The notes under the pieces were generated by a model that saw only the letters and a program-made list of their open reading frames with translations, was not told the origin of the DNA and did not search any database. Made by a program: the position numbers and the translations under genes. Shown here piece by piece: positions 33,131-41,870 of a stretch of DNA of 64,000 nucleotides; positions within the stretch are counted from its first letter, which is position 1; every line of letters begins with the position of its first letter. The stretch comes from JAZTYK01 sp045636925 (lineage in GTDB: Bacteria > Bacillota > Clostridia > Oscillospirales > Butyricicoccaceae), in assembly GCA_045636925.1 (NCBI GenBank), contig JAZTYK010000032.1, positions 1 through 64,000 of the forward strand. Reading direction: 5' to 3'.

Positions 33131-34950
33131 GCTTGTTTCTCCTTGAAATACGCTACAATCGCCTGTGCTACCGGACGCGGAACAACCGCTGCCAGCATCT
33201 CTTCATCAGCCTGTGCAATCGCGCGCATCGTGCCAAAAGCTTTCATAAGCTGTTTGCGGCGGGTTTCTCCCACTCCGGGGATCTTCTCCAACTGAGATTG
33301 CCTTGCCTGTCGGCTGCGCAGAGACCGGTGAAACTCCACCGCAAACCGGTGGGTTTCCTCTTGAATGCGACCAATCAGACTGAACAGTGCCGGTGTTGCC
33401 GCGATTCCGATTTCCCTGCCGGTATCGTCCACCAAGGCACGGGTACGATGATGGTCATCCTTTACCATGCCGTAAATGGGGATCGTAACACCCCTGGCAT
33501 CCAACTGCGCTTTGGCCACACGCACCTGACCCACACCGCCATCCATCAGAAACAGATCTGGCAAGGGCAAAAAGCTTTCATCACCAGCCAACGCGCGATC
33601 CAGTCGACGTCCGATGACCTCGGCCATGGCGCCGTAATCATCGCCACCCTCTACCGTCTTGATCTTGAACTTTTTATATGCACGTTTCAACGGCTTACCC
33701 TGCTGGAATACCGTCATGGATGCTACCGGCTGATCGCCTGCGGTATTGGAAATGTCAAATGCCTCCATTCGCTGAGGCGGCATATCCAACTCCAGCACTT
33801 CAGCCAGCAGATTCAGGGACTTTCCGCGATGTTGATCTGCAATCTCTGCTTCCTGCAGCTCCATTTTGGCATTTTCCAATGCCAAATCCATCTGACGCCG
33901 CTTTTCACCACGCTGCGGAACTGTAATCCGACACTTCCCGCCACGAATGGCCGAAAGATACTCTTCCACTGCCTGTTGGCTCTCGATTTCCTGGGAAATA
34001 CAAATTTCGCGAGGGGCCCAACAGTGCTGTCCGTACATCTGCTTGATACAGCTTTCCAGTACATCCGCAGCATCTTCTTGCTGTACCGCTTCAAAAAAGC
34101 GCTTGGTACGATCCAGCAGCACACCGCCACTGTAAGACAATCGAATCAAGACACCTCTGCTGCCTCTGCAGGCAAATGCTAAAATATCCGTATCCGCACC
34201 ACCGCTGACAATGGTAACATTATTGCGGCGCAACTGGCCCAAAGCCTTCAGCCGATCCCGACAGGCTGCTGCCTGTTCAAACTCCAGGTTCTCGGCATAG
34301 GTCTCCATCTGTGTGGTCAGCTGTGCTTCCAGGTCTGCGGTTTTTCCCTCAAGCACCAATACCGCCTGTTCGATGCGTTTGCGGTATTCTTCTTCGCTGA
34401 TTGTTCCTTGACAGATACCGCAGCATTTTCCAAGCTGGTACCGCAGACACGGACGGTCTTTTCCAAAGTCCTGCGGAAAGCGTTTTCCGCAAGTGGGCAA
34501 GCCAAAGGTTTCTGTCAAAAGGCGAACGGCAAGATTGGCTGTTCCTCTGCCCCCATACGGACCAAAGTAACGTGCTCCGTCCTGTTCGCGCTTAGAAGCT
34601 ACAGAGAATCCGCCGTACGGCTCTGGGGCCAACCGCAAAAAAGGATACCCCTTGTCGTCTTTCAGCAAAATGTTATATTTGGGTTTGTAACGCTTGATCA
34701 GTGTGTTTTCCAAAAGCAAAGCATCCAGCTCGGTTTTGGCAAAAATTGTTTCAAACCAATCGATCTGTGATACAAGCTTGCGGGTTTTCACCGTATGGGA
34801 AGCCAAATCTGCGAAATACTGACTGACACGATTGCGCAAGGACTTGGCTTTACCCACATAGATTACAGTTCCAGCCTTATCGTGCATCAGATACACACCG
34901 GGCTCTGCGGGTAATCGATGTGCTTTCTCTTTTAACTCTTCCAGTGTCAC
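33127..34950 (-). CDS. uvrC: Excinuclease ABC subunit C
   Basis: The 607-residue protein makes both incisions in nucleotide-excision repair. The GIY-YIG nuclease domain spans about 14-90 (PGVYLMHDKAGTVIYVGKAKSLRNRV); cysteines at 154, 168, 176 and 180 form the expected iron-sulphur cluster; the UVR domain is near 205-240; the RNase-H-like second nuclease carries DISNTAGDQPVASMTVF; and the C-terminal helix-hairpin-helix is KIPGVGETRRKQLMKAFG. The GTG start at 34950 follows AAAGGAGG. uvrC heads the rsmD-coaD operon by ATGA coupling. Confidence 0.96.
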   Translation of the reverse strand: MTLEELKEKAHRLPAEPGVYLMHDKAGTVIYVGKAKSLRNRVSQYFADLASHTVKTRKLVSQIDWFETIFAKTELDALLLENTLIKRYKPKYNILLKDDKGYPFLRLAPEPYGGFSVASKREQDGARYFGPYGGRGTANLAVRLLTETFGLPTCGKRFPQDFGKDRPCLRYQLGKCCGICQGTISEEEYRKRIEQAVLVLEGKTADLEAQLTTQMETYAENLEFEQAAACRDRLKALGQLRRNNVTIVSGGADTDILAFACRGSRGVLIRLSYSGGVLLDRTKRFFEAVQQEDAADVLESCIKQMYGQHCWAPREICISQEIESQQAVEEYLSAIRGGKCRITVPQRGEKRRQMDLALENAKMELQEAEIADQHRGKSLNLLAEVLELDMPPQRMEAFDISNTAGDQPVASMTVFQQGKPLKRAYKKFKIKTVEGGDDYGAMAEVIGRRLDRALAGDESFLPLPDLFLMDGGVGQVRVAKAQLDARGVTIPIYGMVKDDHHRTRALVDDTGREIGIAATPALFSLIGRIQEETHRFAVEFHRSLRSRQARQSQLEKIPGVGETRRKQLMKAFGTMRAIAQADEEMLAAVVPRPVAQAIVAYFKEKQA

Positions 34951-34977
34951 CGGTATGCCTCCTTTCGCAGAATTGAG

Positions 34978-35008
34978 AAAATGCGCCGCTTCATCAGCGG
35001 CGCATTTT
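34978..35008 (-). terminator. Terminator of the HPr-like gene
   Basis: ATGCGCCGCT pairs with AGCGGCGCAT (34981-35005) with flanking A/T runs. The T-tract is only four long, so read-through into uvrC is possible; no separate uvrC promoter was seen. Confidence 0.75.
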
Positions 35009-35024
35009 ATGGGTTTACTGGTAA

Positions 35025-35288
35025 TTATTCGCCGAAGTTCTCAGCAATCAAAGCGCACAGAGCATTGACAGCTTCAACCTCATCGGGGCCTTCAGCAGAA
35101 ATGGTGATGGTGCTGCCCTTGGTAATGCCCAGGGACAGTACGCCCAGCAAGCTCTTGGCATTCACCTTGCGTTCTTCCTTTTCCACCATCATGGTGCTGC
35201 GGAATTCGTTTGCCTTCTGAATAAAGAAGGTTGCGGGTCTTGCATACAGACCGACCTGATTGGTCACGGTGATGTCTTTGGAAAACAT
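35025..35288 (-). CDS. HPr/Crh-like phosphocarrier homologue with Tyr at position 15
   Basis: The 87-residue protein has the full HPr fold and length (NQVGLYARPATFF; NAKSLLGVLSLGI). The catalytic His-15 of HPr (GLHARPA) is Tyr-15 here, encoded by TAT (CAT in HPr), and the regulatory Ser-46 is intact in NAKSLLGV. Crh of Bacillus similarly lacks His-15 (Gln) and acts only in catabolite regulation through Ser-46 phosphorylation by HPr kinase. A comparable role is likely; it cannot relay phosphate from enzyme I to EIIA in the usual way. No other PTS gene is in the window. ATG 35288 follows GAGGGAG. Confidence 0.93.
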   Translation of the reverse strand: MFSKDITVTNQVGLYARPATFFIQKANEFRSTMMVEKEERKVNAKSLLGVLSLGITKGSTITISAEGPDEVEAVNALCALIAENFGE

Positions 35289-35330
35289 AAGCTCCCTCTT
35301 TCGTAACGTTTATAGTGTTCCTGTATATAT

Positions 35331-35359
35331 AGTTTACCAAATATTTTTCTCCTTGGCAA
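35331..35359 (-). promoter_or_regulatory. Promoter for the HPr-like gene
   Basis: Minus-strand TTGCCA (35354-35359) and TAAACT (35331-35336) with a 17-base spacer; leader of about 40 bases. Confidence 0.65.
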
Positions 35360-35424
35360 CTATTTTTGTGGCATTTTATTTGTCTAAAATGTCAAAAACG
35401 ACGGCTTCATTAAAAAGAATTTCG

Positions 35425-36147
35425 TTAAAATGATAACCCAACCAAATGGAAAAGGATGGGAAAAAAGGTTGCGGGGATTAAATTGGCCACATTGAACTTC
35501 TTAATACCCAACAGTGAAAAGCCCAGCAGCACCAGAATTGCGTTACCCACCAGACCCATTTGTGTAACTACTATACCGGCTAAACTTCCACCTGCCACGT
35601 AGGCGATGCCGGTAATGGTTCCTTGATATACCAACACAGAAAAAGCACTGAGCAGTACGCTAGGGCCGTAAATCGCCGCAAAAATCGTACCGGTGACACA
35701 GTCCAGCAGTGCCTTGGTGTACAACATGGACGGATCGCCCAGCACCGCATCGTTGATACTGCCGATGATGGCCATGGCGCCGGAACAGAATAAAATGGTA
35801 GTTTCCGCAAAACCGTTTCCGGTATGATCGCCTCCACCCATTTTATTCTTAATCCAATCCCCCGCTTTGTCAAACATTCGGTCAATCCGAATCAATTCTC
35901 CAACGATTCCACCTATAACCAGGCTTAGCAGCATGATCATAATATAATTAGATCCCAGCGTGCCATCCGTTGCTGCAGTGACACTGGCTGTGATGACGCC
36001 GGTTATACCGATAATGAACACACCGGTGCCTGCCGCTGTAAAAATTGTGTTTTGAAAACGTTCTGGAATTCCCTTTTTCAGCAATAGTCCCAAGCCGCCA
36101 CCTACCAGACAACCGGCAGCGTTGACCAGGGTTCCAATTCCAATCAT
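35425..36147 (-). CDS. DUF554 family membrane protein
   Basis: The 240-residue protein has seven to eight hydrophobic helices and the DUF554 pattern: GTLVNAAGCLVGGGLGLLLKKGIPERFQ at the start, then an ATILFCSGAMAIIGSINDAVLGD segment and SLAGIVVTQMGL. The family is thought to be a transporter or channel; function is unproven. ATG 36147 has only AAGG upstream. It is 42 bases after the mutS2 stop and may be part of that operon. Confidence 0.85.
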   Translation of the reverse strand: MIGIGTLVNAAGCLVGGGLGLLLKKGIPERFQNTIFTAAGTGVFIIGITGVITASVTAATDGTLGSNYIMIMLLSLVIGGIVGELIRIDRMFDKAGDWIKNKMGGGDHTGNGFAETTILFCSGAMAIIGSINDAVLGDPSMLYTKALLDCVTGTIFAAIYGPSVLLSAFSVLVYQGTITGIAYVAGGSLAGIVVTQMGLVGNAILVLLGFSLLGIKKFNVANLIPATFFPILFHLVGLSF

Positions 36148-36189
36148 GAATATTTGCCTTCTTTCTCTACGCGTACGCTCGGAAAATAA

Positions 36190-38571
36190 TTATTTCTTCA
36201 TGGTGACCACGGTAACACCGTTTTCACCTTCGCCATACACACCCAAGCGGTGAGAACGCACCTGCGGATGACTCTTCAGGTGTGCCTGCACACGCTGGCG
36301 CAGTACACCGGTACCCTTTCCGTGAATAATGGTGACCGTTTCCAACCGAAGTCTGGTGGCATTATCTAAAAAGCGATCCAGCTCCATAATTGCCTCATCA
36401 CCACTTTGACCACGCAGATCCAGTTCCATACCTCCACGGGCAGAAGGTGCGGCCATCTTGGTAGACACCGGCTGCTTCTGTGGCTTTGCTTTGGGCGTTT
36501 CCAGACTCAGCAGCTGCAGTTCTTCTTTCTTCACCGTGATTTTCAAGATGCCGGCCTGCACCGTCAGCTTGCCGTCCTTGTCCGGCAGACTCAGCACAGT
36601 AGCTTTTGTACGTGTGGCAACGATTTCCACACTGTCGCCCACCTTCAGTTCTCTGGGAAGCGGCATCGGCTTTCGCTCAGCGCGCTCCGCCATATTCTGC
36701 TTTTCAGCGGCAGACAGCTCTCCGCGCCAGATGGCACGTGCGGCGGCCAGATTGGCATCCTTGCCATCTGCAGCTTCTTGTTTGATTCGCTTTGCGTCAG
36801 TCAACACTTTTTCACTGACGGCGCGTGCATTGTTGATAATCTCCTGCGCCTTCAGCTTTGCCTCCAACACCAGTTTTTCACGCTCTCGCTCCAAGCTGTC
36901 CAAACGACTCTGCGCCTTATTTCTGGCTTCCTCCGCGTCCCGCATGGCACGGTCTGCATTGGCCAGTTTGCTTTCCAGATTCTGCCGTTTTTCTTCCAGC
37001 TTGACAATCACGTCTTCAAACTGACGGTTTTGATTGTCAATGCTTTGAGATGCCTGGCTGATAATACTTTCATCCAAACCAAGTCTGCGAGAAATCGCAA
37101 ACGCATTGGATTTGCCGGGAACACCAAATACCAGTCTGTAGGTAGGCTGCAGGGTCTGTACATCAAACTCGCAGGATGCATTTTCTACACCTGGCGTTTC
37201 CAACGCGTAAATCTTGAGTTCTGCATAATGCGTAGTTGCCGCAACCGTGCTGCCCTGCTTACGCAAACGTTCGATGATGGCTACCGCCAGCGCAGCGCCT
37301 TCTACCGGGTCTGTACCGGCGCCCAACTCGTCCATCAACACCAACGTTTGGTCATCGGCACACTCCAAAATCTCCACGATGTTTTTCATGTGAGAGGAGA
37401 AAGTGGACAGACTCTGCTCGATGCTTTGCTCGTCACCAATGTCTGCAAGCACCTGGCGATATACCACCACCGTGCTCTCATCACCTGCCGGGATATGCAA
37501 GCCGCACTGTGCCATCAGTGTCAACAAACCCAAGGTCTTGATACTCACCGTCTTACCGCCGGTATTGGGACCGGTGATGATCACTGTGTCGGGATCACCG
37601 CCCACGGTAAATCCAATGGACACTGCCTTTTCCCGATCCAGCAGCGGATGGCGGGCACGCACCAGGCGGGTAGTTCCCCGCTCTAACAGTTTGGGACGTA
37701 CCGCGCGCATCTTATATGCCAATTTGCCGCGGGCAAAGAAAAAGTCAAGCTGACACAAAAGTTCAAAGTCACGACGAATGGTACCGGAAAACTGCGCTGT
37801 TTCTGCAGAGAGTTCTGCCAGAATGCGCTCAATTTCTGCCTGTTCTTTTCCGCCAAGTACACGAATGTTGTTATTCAGCTCCACAACTGCACTGGGCTCC
37901 ATAAACAGTGTGGCACCGCTGGAGCTGGTATCATGGACCAGGCCGGGAAAACTACCCCGGTATTCTGCCTTAACCGGCACAACAAAACGGCCGTTTCTCT
38001 GGGTAATGATGCTGTCCTGCAGCATTTTCTGATAGGTAACAGAAGAAATGGTGCGGTTCAGCACCTCACGCACCTTGGCAGAAGCCGTGCGAATCTGACG
38101 ACGGATCTGATACAGCTCCGTGCTGGCATGATCGCTGATTTCTTCTTCAGACAAAATCGCGTTTTCGATCTTGTCCTCCAGATATTTGTTGCCGGTCAAA
38201 CCGTCAAAATATGCATCCAGCGTTGTGGCATTGTCTTTTTGCTGATCTCGGTAAGCGCGCGTGCTCCTTGCAGCCTTCAGCATCGCCGCAACACGCAGAA
38301 GCTCAGCAGGATTTAAAAAGCCGCCTTTCTCTGCGCGCTCCAATGCTGCGGAAATATCCTGCAGGCCGTGGAAAGAGGGACTGCCCTGCAGTCCGATCAG
38401 CCGCACGGCATCTGCCGTCTGCTGCTGGCTTTCTTCACAAGCCCGAAGACTCTCCTCCGGTGCCAGATTCAGGCACAATTCCTTTGCCTGCTGGCTAACA
38501 GCCTCCTGCGCCAAAAGCTCCAGGACTTTTGGCAGTTCAAGAATGGCTCTTGATTTCTCATAACGTGTCAT
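36190..38571 (-). CDS. mutS2: Endonuclease MutS2
   Basis: The 793-residue protein suppresses homologous recombination and, in Firmicutes, also acts in ribosome-collision rescue. It lacks the mismatch-binding N-terminal domain of MutS. Walker A GPNTGGKT is at 334-341, Walker B LVLMDELGAGTDP near 410, a long coiled coil covers about 500-640, and the Smr nuclease domain (LDLRGQSG, IIHGKGTGVLRQRV) is at the end. ATG 38571 follows GGAG. It starts 15 bases after the recO stop. Confidence 0.95.
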   Translation of the reverse strand: MTRYEKSRAILELPKVLELLAQEAVSQQAKELCLNLAPEESLRACEESQQQTADAVRLIGLQGSPSFHGLQDISAALERAEKGGFLNPAELLRVAAMLKAARSTRAYRDQQKDNATTLDAYFDGLTGNKYLEDKIENAILSEEEISDHASTELYQIRRQIRTASAKVREVLNRTISSVTYQKMLQDSIITQRNGRFVVPVKAEYRGSFPGLVHDTSSSGATLFMEPSAVVELNNNIRVLGGKEQAEIERILAELSAETAQFSGTIRRDFELLCQLDFFFARGKLAYKMRAVRPKLLERGTTRLVRARHPLLDREKAVSIGFTVGGDPDTVIITGPNTGGKTVSIKTLGLLTLMAQCGLHIPAGDESTVVVYRQVLADIGDEQSIEQSLSTFSSHMKNIVEILECADDQTLVLMDELGAGTDPVEGAALAVAIIERLRKQGSTVAATTHYAELKIYALETPGVENASCEFDVQTLQPTYRLVFGVPGKSNAFAISRRLGLDESIISQASQSIDNQNRQFEDVIVKLEEKRQNLESKLANADRAMRDAEEARNKAQSRLDSLEREREKLVLEAKLKAQEIINNARAVSEKVLTDAKRIKQEAADGKDANLAAARAIWRGELSAAEKQNMAERAERKPMPLPRELKVGDSVEIVATRTKATVLSLPDKDGKLTVQAGILKITVKKEELQLLSLETPKAKPQKQPVSTKMAAPSARGGMELDLRGQSGDEAIMELDRFLDNATRLRLETVTIIHGKGTGVLRQRVQAHLKSHPQVRSHRLGVYGEGENGVTVVTMKK

Positions 38572-38586
38572 ATGTATCTCCTACCA

Positions 38587-39336
38587 TTAGGTATCCGCCA
38601 AAGTCCGGTAAAACTCCAGGGTGCGGAATCTACGCTCCAACCTGGCAAGCAAATAGGCTTCACAGGCCTGTTCCAGCAAGACTTTTGACCGTCCTTCAGC
38701 TTCAAATGAAAAGAGTTTCTTCAAATCACAGTTTAAAATGTATTGTGCCGCTTCCAACGCTTGGGCATCCAACGGCAAGCCTCGTTCTCCCATCTGCGGT
38801 GCACAGCCACGGCAGCATAAAACACCTGCCTGCGGTGCCAAAATCGGCTCCGGGGTAATACATCCACACACCGAGCATCCATCCGCTAAGTCGGGAGCAT
38901 AACCTGCCAGTGCGCAGTATCGAAGTTCAAACGCTACCTTGATGCGCCATCTCGGATACAGTCCCTTAGCCAAGGCATACAAGCTGTTCAGCGCCAATCG
39001 CAACACCGGAGGATTCCCCTGCCCTTGTTCTTCTTCACAGCCCAAAACTTCGGCAAGATAAGAGGCCAGTGCCAAAGTATCGATTTTTTTGTCAATACCG
39101 GTAAACTGCTCCAGAATCGAAGCCTCGTTCAGCTGAAATCTGCCATTGTGGACAAAGAGTGTCATTTCGCTGTACGCAAAGAGCTGGGAAGCCGCTGCAA
39201 TGCGACTTCCCTTCCGTCTTGCTCCCCGCGCGGATACGGTAAGCTTGCCGTATTCACCGGTGAGCACTGTCAGAATCTTATCAGCCTCTTTATAGTCAAC
39301 GCTGCGGATGACCAGGCCCCTTACGATCTGAAACAT
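38587..39336 (-). CDS. recO: DNA repair protein RecO
   Basis: The 249-residue protein loads RecA at gaps with RecR in the RecFOR pathway. It has an OB-fold N-terminus (IVRGLVIRSVDYKEADKILTVLT, SARGARRKGSR), a helical centre, and a four-Cys zinc motif CSVCG...CCRGC. ATG 39336 is preceded by GAGAG; in-frame codons upstream to 39411 belong to the yqzL region and are not needed. Its first 41 bases overlap the 3' end of yqzL in another frame. Confidence 0.94.
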   Translation of the reverse strand: MFQIVRGLVIRSVDYKEADKILTVLTGEYGKLTVSARGARRKGSRIAAASQLFAYSEMTLFVHNGRFQLNEASILEQFTGIDKKIDTLALASYLAEVLGCEEEQGQGNPPVLRLALNSLYALAKGLYPRWRIKVAFELRYCALAGYAPDLADGCSVCGCITPEPILAPQAGVLCCRGCAPQMGERGLPLDAQALEAAQYILNCDLKKLFSFEAEGRSKVLLEQACEAYLLARLERRFRTLEFYRTLADT

Positions 39337-39421
39337 GCTCTCTCGCTTCGACTCCCTTGTAGTAATTATAGGCCTGCACCAATCCGGTCCGAATAAACAA
39401 TTCCCATGCACGCTGCTTCAT
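39296..39421 (-). CDS. yqzL: YqzL family small protein
   Basis: A 41-residue reading frame starts at ATG 39421, five bases after GAGGTG, and stops with TGA at 39298-39296. MKQRAWELFIRTGLVQAYNYYKG matches the YqzL pattern (WKLFSQTGNVETYLLFKE in Bacillus): aromatic-Leu-Phe, TG, then a Tyr-rich helix. Its position between era and recO is the same as in Bacillus subtilis. The last 14 codons overlap recO. It is too short for ordinary ORF calling; function unknown. Confidence 0.75.
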   Translation of the reverse strand: MKQRAWELFIRTGLVQAYNYYKGVEAREHVSDRKGPGHPQR

Positions 39422-39494
39422 GCGATCACCTCGCATTTAGCATCTTCACTTATCACTGTCTTTAACCGGGGAAAAAACTGGTGCAGATTCCTGC

Positions 39495-40388
39495 TTATTC
39501 CTGTTCGTATCCAAAGTTGCGGATGAGGGCAGGATTATTACGCCACTCTTCCTTTACCTTGACCCACAACTGCAAATAGACCTTGGCATCCAGCATTTCT
39601 TCGCATTCCCGTCTTGCTGCCGCACCGATTTTCTTCAGCATGGCTCCGCCTTTTCCAATGATGATGCCCTTGTGGGTCTTGCGCTCACAGTAAATCACGG
39701 CAGAAACATCCATGATACCGTTTTCGCGTTCTTTATACTGTTCAATCTCAATGGCAACACCGTGAGGTACTTCTTTATCCAGATTCTCCAGCAGTTTTTC
39801 ACGGATCAGTTCTGCCACCAGCTGGCGTTCAGGCTGATCAGAGATCATGTCGTCGGGGAACAACTGGGGAGATTCGAAGCATAACTTCTTCAGCTCCTCG
39901 GTCAGCTGAGGCAATCCGTCACCGGTCAGCGCGCTGACGGGGACCACAGCTTCGAAGTCGTGTGCCTGGGTGTATACCGCAATGGTTTCCAGCAGGCTTT
40001 CCTTGTCCTTCAGCATATCTACCTTGTTGATAACCAGCACAGCAGGCATACCGAACTCCTTGATCTGATCCAGAAGCATCTGCTCGGGAATGCCGATACG
40101 GGGCACAGGCTCCACCACCAGCATCACAGTATCCACATCTGCAACGGTGTCACGAATGACCTTTACCATAAAGTCACCCAGACGATTCTTGGGCTTATGC
40201 AGGCCGGGCGTATCCAAGAAGATCAGCTGATGTTCCTCCAGATTACACACGCCGGTGATTCGGGTACGGGTTGTCTGAGGTTTATCCGAAACAATGGCCA
40301 CCTTGGCGCCGCACAGGGCATTGGTCAGGGTCGATTTTCCCGCATTGGGGCGACCTACCACACAAAATACGCCTACTTTATCAATCAT
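39495..40388 (-). CDS. era: GTPase Era
   Basis: The 297-residue GTPase binds the 3' end of 16S rRNA and licenses 30S maturation. G1 GRPNAGKS (about 13-20), G2 TRTRITG, G3 DTPGLHKP, G4 NKVD and G5 SALTG are complete. The C-terminal KH domain contains GKGGAMLKKIG. Length is standard. Its start overlaps the ybeY stop (ATGA), coupling two ribosome-maturation genes. It is followed by yqzL and recO. Confidence 0.97.
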   Translation of the reverse strand: MIDKVGVFCVVGRPNAGKSTLTNALCGAKVAIVSDKPQTTRTRITGVCNLEEHQLIFLDTPGLHKPKNRLGDFMVKVIRDTVADVDTVMLVVEPVPRIGIPEQMLLDQIKEFGMPAVLVINKVDMLKDKESLLETIAVYTQAHDFEAVVPVSALTGDGLPQLTEELKKLCFESPQLFPDDMISDQPERQLVAELIREKLLENLDKEVPHGVAIEIEQYKERENGIMDVSAVIYCERKTHKGIIIGKGGAMLKKIGAAARRECEEMLDAKVYLQLWVKVKEEWRNNPALIRNFGYEQE

Positions 40389-40891
40389 TGCGCTTCTCCT
40401 TCTTCCTCTCTGACCAGTCCCAGCTTTGCCAGAATCGCTTCTTCTTCAGCTCGCATAGCAACCTTTTCTGCGGCTTCATCCACATGATCATAACCCAGCA
40501 GATGCAGCATACTGTGCACCGTCAGATATGCACATTCCCGTGCAAAGCTGTGTCCAAACTCCCGTGCCTGGGCGCGTGCGCGTTCTGCAGAAATAATCAT
40601 ATCGCCCAAAGGCAAAAGGCCGGTGCCCGGATCGATCATTCTTCCGGGAGGTGTCTGCGGCACGCTCTGATAAAAATCTCCCATGGGGAAGCTGAGTACA
40701 TCGGTTGCCTTGTCAATATTCCGGTACTCCCGGTTGTATTCCCGGATTCCTTCGTCATCGGTAACGGTAATATCTACCGATGCACTGAAGGGATAATCAA
40801 AATGGTAAAAGGCCGCTTTCGCACTGATGCGGATCAGACGGATAGCCAGATCGTCCCGGATGCCGTCTACATTAACCTTTAGTCTTGCCAT
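40385..40891 (-). CDS. ybeY: Endoribonuclease YbeY (rRNA maturation)
   Basis: The 168-residue metal-dependent RNase helps process the 16S rRNA 3' end and 70S quality control. The zinc motif is HSMLHLLGYDH, the family HGxLHLxGYDH with Ser for the first Gly. ATDVLSFP and LGDMIIS also match. ATG 40891 follows GGGAGG; the longer in-frame start at 40942 lies within phoH and lacks such a site. It overlaps phoH by 20 bases and era by four. Confidence 0.95.
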   Translation of the reverse strand: MARLKVNVDGIRDDLAIRLIRISAKAAFYHFDYPFSASVDITVTDDEGIREYNREYRNIDKATDVLSFPMGDFYQSVPQTPPGRMIDPGTGLLPLGDMIISAERARAQAREFGHSFARECAYLTVHSMLHLLGYDHVDEAAEKVAMRAEEEAILAKLGLVREEEGEAQ

Positions 40892-41870
40892 ACTGATTGC
40901 CTCCCTTTTTCTTTGCCTGCCGCTGTTCATCGCGCTTTTCATAAGCCATGATGATGCGGCTCACCAGTTCGTGGCGGACCACATCCCGATGATCCAAATG
41001 GCAAATACCGATATCTTCAATGCCCTGTACCACATTCATGGCATCCTTCAGACCACTGAACTTGCCATCGGGCAGGTCGATCTGGGTCACGTCACCGGTA
41101 ATAACTGCCTTGGAATTAAAGCCGATACGGGTCAGGAACATCTTCATCTGTGCGGGTGTGGTATACTGTGCCTCATCCAGAATGATAAAGGCATCGTCCA
41201 AGGTGCGGCCGCGCATGTATGCCAAAGGCGCAACCTCGATGTTGCCTCGCTCCAGATAGCGCTGATAAGCTTCTGCGCCCAACATATCAAACAAAGCATC
41301 GTACAGCGGACGCAGATACGGATCCACCTTATTCTGCAGGTCACCGGGCAAAAAGCCCAGCTTTTCGCCGGCTTCTACCGCAGGACGGGTAAGAATAATG
41401 CGGTTGATGGCTTTTTCACGGAACGCTGCTACCGCACATGCCACAGCCAGATAAGTCTTGCCGGTACCGGCAGGACCGATGCCAAGAGTCACGATGTTGT
41501 TTTGAATGGCATCTACATAGTTCTGCTGACCAACTGTTTTTGCCTTTACCTGACGGCCGCGGGTGGTAACACAAATGACATCCTTTCCCATTTGTGCAAT
41601 CTGCTGCTCCTGACCGTCACGTACCAGACTCACAACATAATTCACATTCTGCTGGGTGATCTGCTCACCACGGGCAGCCAGCTGCAGCAGTGCTTCTACC
41701 GCAGCTTTTGCGCGCATCACAGCCTCCACATCACCGACCACCTTCAGTTCGGTGTCCCGGTTCACAATGGAAACGCCGTATTCCCGTTCCAGCAGCTTGA
41801 TATTTTCATCAAAAGAGCCGAAGAGATTGATTACATGCTCTACGCGCTCTACATTAACGATCTGTTCCAC
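40872..41870 (-). CDS. phoH: PhoH family ATPase
   Basis: The 332-residue protein has a KH-like N-terminus (VNRDTELKVVGDVEAV) and a PhoH ATPase domain: Walker A GPAGTGKTYL, TRPAVEAGEKLGFLPGDLQ, Walker B AFIILDEAQ, and sensor ITGDVTQIDLP. PhoH/YbeZ works with YbeY in rRNA metabolism, matching its place just upstream of ybeY. The GTG start at 41870 follows AGGAGG by nine bases and overlaps the end of yqfD by 17 bases. Confidence 0.94.
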   Translation of the reverse strand: MEQIVNVERVEHVINLFGSFDENIKLLEREYGVSIVNRDTELKVVGDVEAVMRAKAAVEALLQLAARGEQITQQNVNYVVSLVRDGQEQQIAQMGKDVICVTTRGRQVKAKTVGQQNYVDAIQNNIVTLGIGPAGTGKTYLAVACAVAAFREKAINRIILTRPAVEAGEKLGFLPGDLQNKVDPYLRPLYDALFDMLGAEAYQRYLERGNIEVAPLAYMRGRTLDDAFIILDEAQYTTPAQMKMFLTRIGFNSKAVITGDVTQIDLPDGKFSGLKDAMNVVQGIEDIGICHLDHRDVVRHELVSRIIMAYEKRDEQRQAKKKGGNQYGKTKG

